Under the pieces are notes generated by a model. The model had not been told where the DNA came from and did no database searches. It saw nothing but the letters and a program-made list of their open reading frames with translations. Source: Kudoa neothunni (lineage: Eukaryota; Cnidaria). From it: a DNA stretch of 64,000 nt. Positions 1 to 12,440 of this stretch are shown in pieces (position 1 is the first letter of the stretch; each line of letters opens with the position of its first letter). Where the stretch lies: NCBI GenBank assembly GCA_964304625.1, contig OZ199838.1:15624001-15688000 (forward strand), written 5' to 3'. A program made the position numbers and the translations under genes.

Positions 1-827
1 TAAAAAATATGCCATTCCAAATTATCATGACTGCCATTTGAAACCAGACCTCCAGAAGAGAGATGCTGAAATCAAAGCTATAGCATTAATTGATCAGAAG
101 CAGTGTGTGTATGCGGCGGCAGGATTGGAAGGTTCAACTAAACCGATAAGAGGAGCATTCAACACTATTAACGAATGCGTAAAAAAATGCTTCCGTAATT
201 ATTATTCTCATAATTTAAATAATGTTTCAATAGCATATGAACATGATGATGCTCCTGATAACGAGAAAAGGAAACAAAAAATACCTGCATGTAGTAGAGT
301 GCAACCTGATCAGTTTGGAAAGACAGGGGATGCAAACCAAAACCCAACAATAAGATTCTATTACGACCATAGCAACAAAGGTTGCTCACGCTTTGAGAGC
401 TGGCCCGGTGCTTTTGACATCAACAAAAATAATTTCCCTTCAGCCGAAATCTGCGAAAGTTATTGTGGATGGGGTAAATTACTAAACCTCCGAATTTTTT
501 ACTTAAAATTAAATAGAAAGGGCTGTAGAAGAGGGTGCTATAGAAAGAGAACCTGTTTGTTATATGCCAAAAGCTGGTGAATACAGCGCAACTGATAATA
601 TTAATGGAAATCTTAATGTTAAAAGATGGTATTTTGATAGTTCCGAGGATCAATTTAAGTGCCGTTGGTTCTTCTTTGGTGGACTCAATGGAAATGCGAA
701 TAATTTTAAATCTTTTGAGGCCTGCAAAGTTATTTGTTGGAAACAAATGGACCCTGATGCAACGGAACATAATAAGGAAGTTGATAACTCTAATACTGGT
801 GACGATAAACTAAAAGGTCAATCGTGA
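1..827 (+). CDS. Multi-Kunitz secreted protein, copy A (5' part outside window)
   Basis: 3' half of a Kunitz (BPTI-like) gene; the window starts inside the fourth exon. Exons are 1-194, 234-473 and 517-827 (TGA). The introns are 39 and 43 nt, both GT-AG and phase 1. Each exon encodes one Kunitz-like unit. All three units keep C1, C3, C5 and C6 (final pair spaced CxxxC) and lack C2 and C4, so the C14-C38 equivalent disulfide is absent. The reading frame is intact in the visible part, including the A-rich start of exon 5 that is frameshifted in copies D and G. Intron 4 is identical to that of copies D and E, and the 3' flank resembles that of E, so A, D and E form one subfamily. By analogy with the complete copies the product is secreted. 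Classical protease inhibition by these three domains is doubtful because the reactive loop lacks its anchoring cysteine. Confidence 0.85.
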
Positions 828-1485
828 GATATATACCCTCAATATTTACTCTAAACTAGTATAATTAATTAACTTCATATTATATTTACTTTAAAATAAT
901 GACTTTTGTTTAGCCAATTCTACAAAATCAGTAATATCGGGTTTTCCGATCAATATGAATTTTTTATGAAATAAATGGGAGATCTATTAAATAAAATTGA
1001 GTTGTATCATTGAAATATTTATCTCAAATAAAGTTAGAATTAAATAAATGAAAAGAAGTATTTCCAATACATAAGTGTAATAATACTAATGTTACAAGTA
1101 AAGAAATATTTTATTCATTAAACAATTCTGTTTTCTGCGTTTTTTATATATGTTAACATATTAAAGAAGCTATCGCAACAGGAGCCATCCATCTTATTAA
1201 ATTTAAATGAGACAAATTCTTCTAGTTCTTTCTCGTTCTTGGATTTGCATTTATAATCAAATTTATGAAATTAAATACTCTCTATTAAATCTAAAGAGGA
1301 GATTATTGTGAAACAATAAGTGTTTAATTTTGAGTGGATCCACTGCATCATTGATTCTGCCGTATATCTCGATACGCGCATTTCCGAAAATAATAATTGG
1401 ATTGATTAGAACTTTGAATATGCCGACACGTATTTAATTCAATGAGACATTTTATGAAATCTTTACTATTCACTACCTTAAAACG
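828..1485. other. 3' flank of copy A, no gene seen
   Basis: Non-coding, AT-rich. The first roughly 200 bases match the 3' flank of copy E (27048-27240), so the duplication unit extended past the stop codon. Nothing else recognised. Confidence 0.5.
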
Positions 1486-1549
1486 CAGGGGTCGGCAACC
1501 TAAGGCTCTTTAACCCTTTCGTGTCTAGTGATGTCATATGACATCACTT
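1486..1549 (+). mobile_element. hAT-like terminus followed by piggyBac-like TTAA end
   Basis: CAGGGGTCGGCAA at 1486-1498 resembles hAT terminal inverted repeats, and its mirror image lies at 12666-12678. At 1510-1513 a TTAA is followed by CCCTTTCGTGTC and a perfect palindrome GATGTCATATGACATC, the layout of a piggyBac-type end. No partner end was found for either, so both are probably remnants. Confidence 0.35.
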
Positions 1550-1554
1550 TGTTA

Positions 1555-2135
1555 ATTACCAATATTTTTATTTCTGACGCACCTAGGGTCGACTTTATTT
1601 TTTTCATCGTTCGTAGACTAATAACAACTTTTATAACTATAAGGATTAATTTTTATCGCAGAATTTTTAAAAGAACTAAAAGTCCTATTTAAGTCACTTT
1701 ATGATTTTGTTTAATAAATAAATAAACTTTAATAGTTAATTACTTCGCTCATAAAATTAAGGTGTTTATATTTATTGCCAATAGTTTGTAAAATAAACTT
1801 ATAAATAGAGGTGTTGAGGGAAATTACTGAGTAAAATGCGTGCATACTTTGGTGTATCTAAATCACCACACTGAAAAAATAATGTCAAAAAATTCATAAA
1901 TAAAAATGGAGAAATAAAATTTACAGGGTTTAACGTGCTGATTAGATTAAATCTTTCGTAGGATTTCTTCACTCAGAAATGAAACTAAAAATTAAAATTT
2001 TCCATCACACAACACCAGGCATAAATTGGACATTAGCGCTATTTACTTAATAATCCAAAAGGCTTTAACTTGCGCCTGACTTTAGACTACTTGGCTGGGT
2101 AAGGAAACCTTCGCGAAGCGAGACTTTTGCGCTAG
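1555..2135 (+). repeat. Dispersed Helitron-like repeats, copy a
   Basis: Bases about 1555-2045 recur inverted at about 28812-29345, and the last 100 bases recur at about 22210-22315. Each copy runs into a hairpin followed by ATTAGCGCTA. A second Helitron-like 3' end follows directly: perfect palindrome CTTCGCGAAG, then GACTTTTGCGCTAG ending at 2135 with a T after it. The 5' end is not identified. Confidence 0.4.
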
Positions 2136-2407
2136 TACTTGATAAATAAATAAGCAGATAACTGAAAAAGACTTATTTTGTTGAGAAATTTTTTCATAAT
2201 TGGTTTAATTTTGGAATTTATACATTCTAATCGATTATTAGTTCTATTTAATAAAGTACCCTTTAGGTTCATGTATGCCAGCTACCATTCATGTTTGATT
2301 GGATCACAAGATTTATTATAATAACTAATGATTTTTTTGTTACATGTCTTATTTAACAATTCATGGTAATTTTCATAAATTTTTGGATCATTGGTATAAC
2401 AAAGATT

Positions 2408-3507
2408 TTAAATCAACTCTAAGACAGTTTTTCTTTCAACACTGTTTATTCCCATTCTAAGTGTAGAGATTTCTCTCCCAAATGTTCTTAAGACATGGTA
2501 CTGGCATAAGTTTGTATTTAAATTAGGAAATACAGGTCTTATAGAGTTTCTTTCAATCATATCTTTATCCGTAATGATAAAAACTGTTTTGGTTGACATT
2601 TCATTATTATGTTTAAGTAGAGGTTGACATAACCAGGTAAAAATCACTGTACTCTCCTTAGATAAATGAGCAATAGTTCCTTTTTGACTTTGCCCAATGG
2701 AATCGATAAATAGGCATATATACAAGACAGTGGCATACGATTATTGATTAACTTATAAGTGTCATCTATAAATACCATTTGGGGGAATTTTTTAATAACG
2801 TTTTTCATATAAAGGTCTTGGAAAAATATTCCAGTAATTTCATTGGAATTATTGTGCAGTATTTCGATAGATGCATTTGGGTGAGAATTTTTTTATTGAA
2901 TTAAACAACTCCGAAATATAAGACAAACATTTTTTTAGTGTTTGGATATAATTATAGATTTGCTTCAGCGAAACCTTTTTTTGTGATCGGTTTATGATTT
3001 TGACTTGGATTCTTTTAAAATTTCCATCATAAAAATGAACATTTTTTATAAGGTTTTTTCTTTTTTCATCTAATTTTCTATTCATTGTTAACAAATCCCT
3101 AAAATGCTCATTTCTGTTGCAGCTGTGAGTAAGATCCGATTTTCTAATAACTAACATGTTCATGTTTTTGGGGACTCGTAGTGTAATGAAGAAATTGCAA
3201 CCACTATTAGATCGTATCTGAATTCAAATTTATATCATACGTGTATATAGATACTTGCATTTTTGCAATCATGAACACATTGAAAAGTGGCCTCATAATA
3301 AACAAGATCGGAGTTCATGTCTTTATCAAATTTTTGTAGGGCATTTGAGATTTTTCTAGAGTCTCGGATCCAGTATCAAAAGTGGTTCCACTTTGAGTAT
3401 TTATCCATGAATTCTTTAGCCTGCTCAAAGTTTGTAAATGCATTTCTAACCTTAGGTTCAGATGTAATATCCTGAATTAGTAGTGTTTGATCAGACTCTC
3501 CCTCCAT
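2408..3507 (-). pseudogene. MULE/SWIM-type transposase relic
   Basis: Decayed transposase read on the minus strand from an ATG at 3507. The N-terminal part (FTNFEQAKEFMDKYSKWN) looks like the start of ZSWIM/MULE-derived proteins and hits a TGA soon after. A middle open stretch lies at 2849-3163. The downstream open stretch at 2408-2725 contains FIITDKDMIERNSIRPVFP followed by LCQYHVLRTF, the MULE transposase core with its acidic residue and C..H pair. At least two stops and a frame change separate the parts, so it is inactive. It could come from a cellular ZSWIM gene rather than a transposon, but the local transposon density favours the latter. Confidence 0.65.
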
Positions 3508-3789
3508 AGTGATTCTACTCGTGACTATCAACGTTATAACTGCACGCTAGAGATTTTTATGCTCATTTATGGTGCTGTAACACAAAATTAGATTAATTAC
3601 GAAAATAATATAGATTTATAAAAAATTTAATGTTATTTATATTGATACTTATGAATGAGTTTAAAATATCCTCAATGTAGTTTGATGCCTAATTGTTAAC
3701 TAGATGATAAATCAAACAAGGCTTATATTCCGAATTTATATACGATATTTTTTGGAACAAATAGTAACGATTGGATTATTATTTTTATA

Positions 3790-4553
3790 GAAAAAGCACA
3801 CCCGGCAAAATAGACACTACCTACAAAAAATTATTAACTAACACTAATCTTACTACATTAATATCTATATTTAAAGGTTCAGAAGGTATTTTTATTATGG
3901 TGAAAAATGAGACGATTTTATGAAATTTGAAAAAAGTTTATTATTAAAACTATTTTGTATAAAATTGCTATACATCAACAGTATAAAATCTAAATAGTAA
4001 TAATAAATAACTTTTGAGTTAATATTTAAGAAAGAAACAAAATAATTCAATGTTTGTTGAAAAAAGCACATTAAAGTTTATGTTTTGTCATAAGATATTC
4101 TTTTGACCAATAAAAATTAATTTTCTTGTGTTTTCTTCATCTCTATTACTTTTTCTATTTTTATCTCTTAAAAAATTAGTGGTGCACACATTTTCCGAGC
4201 CGGTCCAGAATTATACTTTAAAAACCCCCGGACCAAAAAATAACGTATTAGATAGCACTTTAAGAGAGTTTAAATAATTCAGGAACGAAAATAAATATGA
4301 CACTGACCTAAAATTATTTAGCATCCGTGCAGAGACAAGAAATTATTAATTAAAATACAGAATTGATACATTTCTGCACAGGAATGATCATGATTTAAAT
4401 TTCGAAATCGAAATCAACAAAATATGGTGCCTACAAAAAATTTAGTTTGACTTATTCTATAAATCAATTTGAAACATAATATTTTTTTGAATGGTATAAA
4501 GAAACGTCTCCATGCGAAATCTTCCCTAAGCAACGCTGGGCAATTTGTGCTAG
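3790..4553 (+). repeat. Helitron-like repeat L1, 3' end at 4553
   Basis: Inverted copy of the repeat at 9636-11720. The right end has the hairpin region around CCCTAAGCAACGCTGGG, then CAATTTGTG and CTAG at 4550-4553 followed by T, matching the CTRR|T rule for Helitron 3' ends. The left boundary is approximate. No coding sequence. Confidence 0.5.
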
Positions 4554-4975
4554 TATCTTATAAAAATCTGGAAAGTGAGTAAATTAATCAACTGATAAAA
4601 TATATTACTCATGGTTTGATGTGTTCATGAATCAAAAATAATAATTTCGCGCTATATATTTGTTTTACCTTATTAAATTAACTAGTTATCCATGTAATGG
4701 ATATCAAATCATTTGAGAAAATTAAGATTTTACCGATAATACAATCAGTTAGGTTCACTTATTAAGTAATTCAGCAAACTTTAGATAAATAAAACTTTTT
4801 TTGAATGATTAAAAGATTTGGAGTAGTCACATTAGAATACAACAAACATCTAAAACAGCTGAAATTTAAAATGTGGGCATGCGTAGAACACGGTATCGGA
4901 ATGGGTACCGGTATCGGCGAGTACTGAAATTTAGAGTACTCGTTTTAAAAAATGTGATATCGGTACATCCCTAGT
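4554..4975 (-). repeat. hAT-terminus-containing repeat flanking L1
   Basis: Matches 9207-9635 in inverted orientation. At 4975 reading leftwards it begins CTAGGGATGTACCGATA, which resembles hAT-type element termini. L1 and this block keep the same arrangement in both copies, so they were duplicated together. Confidence 0.4.
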
Positions 4976-5332
4976 TGTTAATAATCTATGAAATACGATA
5001 AGTTAGTTATGGGTATAATAGGAGATCAGGGAATTATGCGTCAACCTTCTAAATTTGTCATATTTATTATTATAACAAAAAAATAATGCATGGAATATTT
5101 GAAACAATAAAGAAACGTTACAAACAACACTACAGAAATTAGAGGACCGTTAAGTACAATCGTTGCATAACATATTTTAATGTTATTATATTAAATATTC
5201 TTTTTTTAACAATGTGGAGTCTACAATAAAATAATTTATAACGATGGAAAGACGAAAATCATCAAAAATGGAAAATGATAGATATAAAATTCTTTATCCG
5301 TTATATTTTGAATTTAAAAAAAATTCAAATCA

Positions 5333-6784
5333 TTAGCTTGATGGTTGTTCGTCATCCTGAGCGTTATTAAGCGAATTATCTTTTGTATAATGTTCATCAT
5401 CTTGGTCCATTTGTTTCCAGCAAATAATTTTGCAAGCGTCAAATGATTTAAAGTTATTGCTATTTCCATTTAGACCTCCAAACATGAACGGACGGCATTT
5501 AAATTGATCCTCGGAGCTATCAAAATACCACCTTTTAACATTTAGATTTCCATTAATATTATCAGTTTTGCTGTATTCACCAGATTTTGGCAGATAACAA
5601 ACAGGCTCTCTTTCTATAGCTCTCTTTTCTTCAGGCTTGTCTATTTGATTTTAAGTAATTACTTTTACTTAAAGTGGATAATTTACCCCATCCACAATAA
5701 CTTTCGCAGATTTCAGCTGAAGGAAAATTATTTTTGTTGATGTCAAAAGTACCAGGCCAGCTCTCAAAGCGTGAACAACCCTTGTTGCTATGGTCGTAAT
5801 AGAATCTTATTGTTGGTTTCGCGGTTGGATCTGATGTTGGTTTTCCAAACTGATCAGGCTGCACTCTACTACATGCAGGTATTTTTTGTTTCATTTTTTC
5901 CTTTTCATCAGTAATTGTTTCATCATATTCATTTGCTATTGAAATATTATTTAAATTATGCGATAATTAATTACGAAAACATTTTTTGACACATGCATTA
6001 ATATTATCGAACGCTCCTCTTATCTTTGTATTATCATCCTTCAACCCTGCAGCCGCGTACACACACTGCTTCTCATTAATTAATGCGATAGCTTTGATTT
6101 TGGCTTCTCTCGTCTGAAGGTCTGGTTTCAAATGACAATCATGATAACTTGGAATGGCGTACATCTCTTTATCGGCTACATTGTTTAATTTAACGTTACC
6201 GGTTGGTTTCCCATATTCCTCATCTTCGTGCAAAAATATGACTATCAATCAAATATATTTGTACGAAACATACTATAACAGAATATTTTGCATTCTTCTT
6301 GCGTATCGTATCTGTTTCTATTCCCACCGCAACCTGTGTAATCAAAACTTTCACAAGTGGAAGTGGACCGGATCCATGACCACTTTTTTGTGTTCTTATC
6401 ACTGCAAAAACCCTTTTGTTTCGGATCGTCTTCACACCCATTAATTTTATCAGAAATAGGATTTTCAACTATACAGAATTATTTTATTTCATCAATAGAA
6501 ACTTTACGATGTCTTTTGCATTCTATTTCCGTTCTAAAGTTATTAAAATTTCCTTTTGTACCTCTGTATTGGAATGTTTCGCATTTGGTTGTCGTATTAT
6601 TAATATACCATCTTGTGAGTTCGTTGTTTATGCCTTCTCCTTCCTTAAATTCACCCGCATCTTTTTCATATGAATTAAGTGCTGGTTCTATATTAACATT
6701 ATATAGACTGGACGAAAAATGTTTACCAAGTTTTATATTAGAATAATTGGTGTTTATAACAGTAAATATTAATAAAAATAACAT
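5333..6784 (-). CDS. Multi-Kunitz secreted protein, copy B (intact)
   Basis: Complete six-exon gene on the minus strand: 6784-6727, 6687-6508, 6468-6274, 6223-5975, 5935-5687, 5640-5333 (TAA); 412 codons plus stop. All introns are GT-AG, phase 1, 39-50 nt. Exon 1 encodes a hydrophobic leader (MLFLLIFTVINTNYS), a likely signal peptide. Exons 2-6 each carry one Kunitz-like unit. The exon-2 unit has only the C3 and C5 equivalents; the exon-3 unit has all six cysteines with GCGGNRNRY; the exon 4, 5 and 6 units have C1, C3, C5 and C6. The residue after C2 in exon 3 (P1 position) is Ser, not Lys/Arg, so a trypsin-type target is unlikely. Secretion and extracellular binding are inferred; actual inhibition is unproven. 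Confidence 0.88.
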
Positions 6785-6819
6785 TTTTCCCAGCTATAGT
6801 AAACGCTATTCACCAATAC

Positions 6820-6866
6820 TAATATTTAATTGGAAACGTCGTTAAAAAATAATATGCCGATGTTTC
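6820..6866 (-). promoter_or_regulatory. Conserved upstream block of copy B
   Basis: Minus-strand block containing CATCGGC..ATTATTTTTTAACGACGTTTCCAATTAAAT, 36-82 bases upstream of the ATG and conserved before every Kunitz copy. A CAATGAATAAT..ATTGATTG motif lies about 30 bases further upstream. Probable core promoter; the TSS is not known. Confidence 0.5.
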
Positions 6867-8159
6867 TAAGTACAGCTAATCAATCAATATTATTATTCAT
6901 TGACCACAACGCGAGAGATGTCGTACTCAACGTTGTTTTCATTACGAATATTTTTTTATTTTTTGTTGATAAATATAATCGAACAATTTACATAATATAA
7001 ATTTATACAAAATTAATTTTTGAAATATATAGATATAACTAGAGGTCGTAATTTTCGACGACTATTTTTAAAAAATTCGACGGTAAAATCGACGTTTATT
7101 TTAATGACTAGCACACGCGTGACATAAACTTTATTACTGAGCAGCTCGGTGTCAATGAAATGTACATAAATATAATTCTTATATAAAATTTTACTTTAGA
7201 ATATAATATTTAAAGCATCCTCACTCGTTTGAATGCTAGATTCACTTTATACCTTTTGAGAAAAATCTTCAATTTTGAAAAACTTCTTTCCATGACTGAA
7301 GGTGACAGCGGTATACGCAACTAACCTTGTCCTACCCTAGACAATATGGAATACATTTATTTTTTTATTCTCTAAAATCCAGGGACTATCATTCTATCAT
7401 TTCTATGGAGTTTAAGTTTCAACAAATCTTGCTGTGGGATTTCTCGTTGATTGACGTTAACAAATTTTGGTATATTTTTTGGGTAAATTTCATCGTTTAA
7501 ATCTGTTTATTTAGCTATATCATTTTCAATTCGTCTGTTTTTCTTCCCACAATAAAAAGAAAAATATAAGACGAATTATTTCGATTTTAGGATAAAAATG
7601 TAGAAATATTTTAAAAATACTCGTCGTTTTCAACGTTTATCGATTTAATCTAAAATTACGACATCTAGATGTAATCCTATTGATCAAACTCCAATTTATT
7701 GTTAATATGATCATAAATATTGACAGTGGCTATTGCGACGGATGGGAATATTTGCTAAATTAATGCTCATATCAAAATTAATTTCATAAATACATATATT
7801 CATAAATGAACTATTAATAAAAAAAATTTCAAAGAAAAATAAATCGGTTGACTTTTTACCTACAAATTGGCCATATATACATACATACATTGTTTAATAT
7901 TTTTCTTCAATAAACTCATATTTAAGTTAATGTATGTGTAATTATGAGATCTTTCCGTTGATTTTAGATAACAAAAATTATCGAGAAGCCGATACCAGAG
8001 TCGCTAGACGATTTTTTAAATCGTACCAAATAGTACCAAAAAATTTAAAATCTTATTAAAATTTTAAAAAAGGTACCATATTTTAAAAATGATACAAAAG
8101 ATATAATTCTAGCAACATTAAACTAATCGAAGGAGAAAAAAATAATTGATAGGATTTAT
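6867..8159. other. Intergenic, no gene recognised
   Basis: AT-rich with only short open frames. The part nearest copy B holds the distal conserved motif. I see nothing else supportable. Confidence 0.4.
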
Positions 8160-8525
8160 ATATCAAAATATTAAGTCATCACTGTCCTCCTCATCATATA
8201 GGTTTATTTTTTCCATCATTTTAATTAATTAGTCAGATAGATTCCACCTCATACGGCTGGTGTCTCTCAGTAAACATTCAGTATATAGTAGAAAATTTAT
8301 TGTTTCATTTTCCAATAGAAATCTGTTTTTTAACTTTTCTTTTATTTTCTAATGAAAATAATCTCTTGGCAGATCCAGGTGAATGAAGCAAGGCAAGTAA
8401 AGATAGCATTAATTTGGACAGTAATCCATACTTAAATGTTTCTCCTCTTCTTTCATTTGTGACCACATATCAATATTTGTTTGGGTCTTTTTCAATTGGA
8501 TGACCTTTATTTTACTAGCTAAGTT
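8160..8525 (-). pseudogene. hAT transposase C-terminal relic (hATC dimerisation region)
   Basis: Minus-strand translation gives KLMLSLLALLHSPGSAKRLF followed by SLENKRKVKKQ. This is the hATC pattern (small/hydrophobic run, S.A.RLFS, then a basic stretch). Stops interrupt it on both sides. Upstream DNA to 8900 may be more of the same element but I cannot align it. Confidence 0.55.
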
Positions 8526-9206
8526 CTATTTATTCACCCTCCAAATTTAAATACTCATCTTCGGCAATTATATTTAGAAATCTCGTTGAGAGGGGTATAA
8601 TGTAATGGGTTCTTCCTTCACTGACATTTGAAGGATGCATTTCTTCAAATATTTGTAAATAAATAAATAAATAAATTTTTCGATGTTTAAAAACCTTTGA
8701 AATATCTGTCTCGTCAGTAATAAAAGGGGAATTCAGAGTTTCTGTAAGAAAGTAAACAAGATCTTCAGTACTTATTCCAGTAATATTTTCATTCTAAAGT
8801 GATTCCACTTCCCATCTATAATAATACTTATCCGGAAGAGTATAATTTAAGAAGTACATAAACTTTAAGCTCCAGAAGATGTTATTTTTTGATCATGGGT
8901 AATAAAAGTTAAAAAAAGAATAGTATATTTTATTTATGGTCTAACATTGAGAAACGTTGTGAGAACTGCCTATTCTTCCAATATTTTAAGAATAACTTGC
9001 TCAAGAGACAACCATCCTATGCAGAAGAGTTACAATATTATCATATGCTCGATTGGAATAATTATTGTAATTCTTTATATTCAATTTGATGTTTTGAGTT
9101 ATTTGAGGGACATGAATGGATATTTAGCGCCAAATTTTCAACCACATTTTTTCATTATGTGGCATGCATTTATCCTAATTTCATCTCGAAACTCGTTGAC
9201 CATAAA
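8526..9206. other. Intergenic, no gene recognised
   Basis: An open frame at 8947-9216 shows no family motif and runs into the repeat boundary. Probably degraded transposon DNA. Confidence 0.3.
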
Positions 9207-9635
9207 ACTAGGGTAGCACCGATACCACATTTTTTAAAAAGAGTACTCCAAATTTCAGTACTCGAAGATAACGATACCTACTCCGATACCATGTTCTACA
9301 CACACCCACATTTTAAATATAAATTGTTTTAGATGTTTGTTGTATTCTATTGAGATTACGCCCAAATTTTTAGTCATTCAAAAGAAAGTTTAATTCCTCT
9401 AAAATACATTGATTTAACTTAATAAGGGAACATAACTGATTGTATTATCGGTCAGTAAAATATTAATTTTCTCAAATGTTTTGATATCCATTACATGGAT
9501 AACTAGTTAATATAGTAAGGGAAAAACAAATATTTAACGCGAGATTTTTATTTTTGATTCATAAACACATCAAACCATGAGTAATATATTTTATTAGATA
9601 ATTAGATTATTCACTTGCTAGGTTTTTATAAGATA
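9207..9635 (+). repeat. hAT-terminus-containing repeat, second copy
   Basis: Inverted copy of 4554-4975. Starts near CTAGGGTAGCACCGATACC (hAT-terminus-like) and ends where the Helitron-like repeat L2 begins. Confidence 0.4.
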
Positions 9636-9794
9636 TTAGCGCAAACCGCCCAGCGATGCTTGGAGAAGATTTCGTATAGAGACGTTTCTTTATAACATTC
9701 AAAAAAATATTATGTTTCAAATTAATTTATAGAAGCAGTAAAACTAAATTTTTTTTATGCATTATATTTTGTCGATTTAGATCTCGAAATTTAA

Positions 9795-11133
9795 CCCTCT
9801 AAGTATAATTGGGGTCTTTTGTACCCCAGGCGACATTAATTATCAATGTTCTACCACATTAACTTATAAAAAATTTCCGGCAGGCAGTTTTCCTCGAAAA
9901 TTTTCTGTAGTAAAATTCCACTAGTCAACAAACTTTTTCATTCTGTAGAAAAAAAGTTAAGTTAAAAACACCCTCCAAGTAAAATTGGATCCAAAAGATC
10001 CCAAGATTTTTTTTTATTTAATTATCCAAAATATTGAAGTAAATATTTGGGAAAACTTTTAAAAAATTCTATCGAGTAAATATATTTACATTGCATAAAT
10101 ATCATATCTTAGTTTGAATCATGTATGCACCATAATTAATTCTAAAGATTTGTTCGAGCTATCTTAATAATAATTATTCCGGTACCGAATCTTCAAATTC
10201 ATTTTCATCGTTTCATGATTATTTATCGTTAGAACAATTTGATATTGGTACAGATATATAACTTAACTCAATAATACAACAGAACGGAATGTTATGGTTG
10301 ATGAACTCGCCGTCGGCATCTAGAACATTTATTGCAAATATTATGAATAGTCGTCATGATGTCTCTCCGTTTTATTACAAAATACAATTGATACCTTCAG
10401 AATAATATTTAATTCTGTTATGGGCGCAATCATTTTAAAATATACCAGTACAAGGTGAAAAAATTTTTGGTGATAGATGGATCGAATTGGATGGGTTCAT
10501 TAGCTGTTTATTTCTGAAGGGATATCACAGGGATAATCGAGAATCGGTTAAAGAGATACTTGGATTAGAAGAACGAAAGATATATCAAGATTTATTCTCT
10601 TTACATAGATTCCGCCAAATAATGCGTTTTACACTTTGATGGTATGGGAAATATTTTGGTAACGGAATAATCCGGGAAATTTAATCATATTAATGAACTA
10701 CAACATATTTTGGTGGATTTTTTTAAGGGTCATCTCCTCCCTAATGAACATTTCAAGCATATCTATGTTACCTGTTTTTATGGAATAGTCTATGCCAGGA
10801 TTGTGATGATTTTTTATCACATTACGCGTAAATTAAATAAAGAATTAATTTTGCTGAGTTGAATTTTGAGTTACGTTTATAGAAAATATGTGATCTCAAA
10901 AGTAACACATACGCGTGCTGTGGTCAAAATATTTCTCTATCATTCACACATTCGCACACCATATTACATAATGTCATTTATGAAATTACTGAATACACAA
11001 TAATCAATGAAATATTTTAAAAACCTAAAAAATTCATATTATAATTTTTTCATATATTTTATCAAATAAAAACGTGGGCGTTTTGAAACCCAATTATAAT
11101 TGGAGGATGTAAATTTTAATATGACTTAGAAGG
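9795..11133 (+). mobile_element. Truncated piggyBac element with TTAA target duplication
   Basis: 1339-bp insertion flanked by TTAA at 9791-9794 and 11134-11137. The termini are inverted repeats: CCCTCTAAGT at the left and CCTTCTAAGT read inward from the right. Inside, 10230-10830 translates in broken frames to a piggyBac N-terminal region (LDGFISCLFLKGYHRDNRES, then ..LHRFRQIMRFTL). The catalytic part is missing and several stops occur, so it is non-autonomous. It sits inside L2, which dates it as younger than that repeat. Confidence 0.75.
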
Positions 11134-11469
11134 TTAATTCATGATCATTTCTGGGCAGGAGTGTATAAATCCTGATTTTTAATTAGAAAATTCTTGTCCC
11201 AGCACAAACGCCAAATAATGTAAAGTCAGTGTCATTTATTTTCGTTCCGGAATTATTTAAACTCTCTTAAAAAGCAATCTAATACATTATTTTTTGGCCC
11301 GAGGGATCATTAAGTCGAATTATGGGCCGGCTCGGAAAATGTGTGCACCAATAACTTTTTAAGGTATAAAAAATAGAAAAAGTAATAATGGTGAAGAAAA
11401 CACAAGAAAATTAATTTTTATTGTTCAAATTAATACCCACTGGCCCCACATAAACTTTAATGGGCTTTT

Positions 11470-12440
11470 TCAGCTAATATTGAATTATTTTGTTTCTTTT
11501 ATAGTTATTAACTCAAAAGTTATTTATTATTACTATTTAGATTTTTTATTATTGATATATAACAATTTTATGTAGACTAACTTTAAAAATAAACTTTTTG
11601 CAAATTTCACAAAAGCATCTCATTTTTCACTATAATAAAAATACCTTCTGAAATTTTAAATATAGATATTTACGTAGTAAGATTTATGTTGGTTTATAAT
11701 TTTTTTTATTAAATTTTTTATTAGAAATTAAGAATTATTCAGTTTTTATTATTAAAATTCAGGAGCCTAATTTTTTAAAATGATTATATTAATTTTTTTA
11801 CCTTAAAGTGTGTGAAAAATCATTGAAAACAAATTTTTGAAATATATTTTTATTGTTCTATTAGTTTTTTATATGCCAAAATTTCCTGGCAACAAATTCG
11901 GCGAAATATACAAATTGAGAATATTACAAGCTTTAAACACAATATTTGTTAACTGGGGTTATTATTTTTATCGGTCACATATAACTGACTAGAACAAATA
12001 AATTTTTAGAACTAACAATTCTTTGAAGTTATAATAACATTTTTACGTTCATCAAATGTAATATTAAACACACGTAAGAATTTCTCGAATAAAGTGATAA
12101 CTTACTATAATATATCTTAAGTTATTTCTCTATTAAAATTAAATATTGATCTAAAATATCTTGTTGATTAATTATTATAAAAACTCAACAGCTCCAAGAA
12201 AACTAAGAAAATATTTTCATGGAGCACGTGGTTGGCTTCTCGTTTTTAAACTATTCATGCTTAAACCCTACAAAAACCTGTATAATTAAATTTTATATTG
12301 TAAAATTTGTGTTTGTATAGTAAAAAATATGAAATTGAACCAATGTATGAATGATTATCGAAAAAAATTAGAGATCAATTCAACGTTTGTAGAAAAAAAT
12401 GGAGATTACACGTGTATCTGACCGCGTTCGAATGAAAAAT
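11470..12440 (+). repeat. About 1-kb dispersed repeat (pair with 42958-43960)
   Basis: Extended similarity by eye to 42958-43960. The 50 bases ending at about 12427 (..GAGATTACACGTGTATCTGACC) are the inverted complement of the start of the other copy (GGTCGGATACACGTGTAATC). This suggests a DNA element with terminal inverted repeats of about 50 bp. No coding capacity seen. Confidence 0.4.

Larger units (their letters stand above)
9636..12440 (-). repeat. Helitron-like repeat L2, interrupted by a piggyBac
   Basis: Minus-strand 3' end CTAA at 9636-9639 is followed by T and preceded by the hairpin region CCAAGCATCGCTGGG. Similarity to L1 runs to 9790, stops at a TTAA, and resumes at 11138. So the element at 9795-11133 inserted after this repeat existed. 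The part 11470-12440 recurs at about 42958-43960. No coding sequence belongs to the repeat itself. Confidence 0.5.

Noticed and set aside
6154-6746. Open frames on the plus strand over copy B (and similar antisense frames over E, G, H)
   Set aside because: They are shadows of the Kunitz exons; all conserved cysteines, splice sites and phases support the other strand.
8947-9216. 89-codon open frame with a hydrophobic middle
   Set aside because: No family motif, overlaps a repeat boundary at 9207, no sign of promoter or partner exons.
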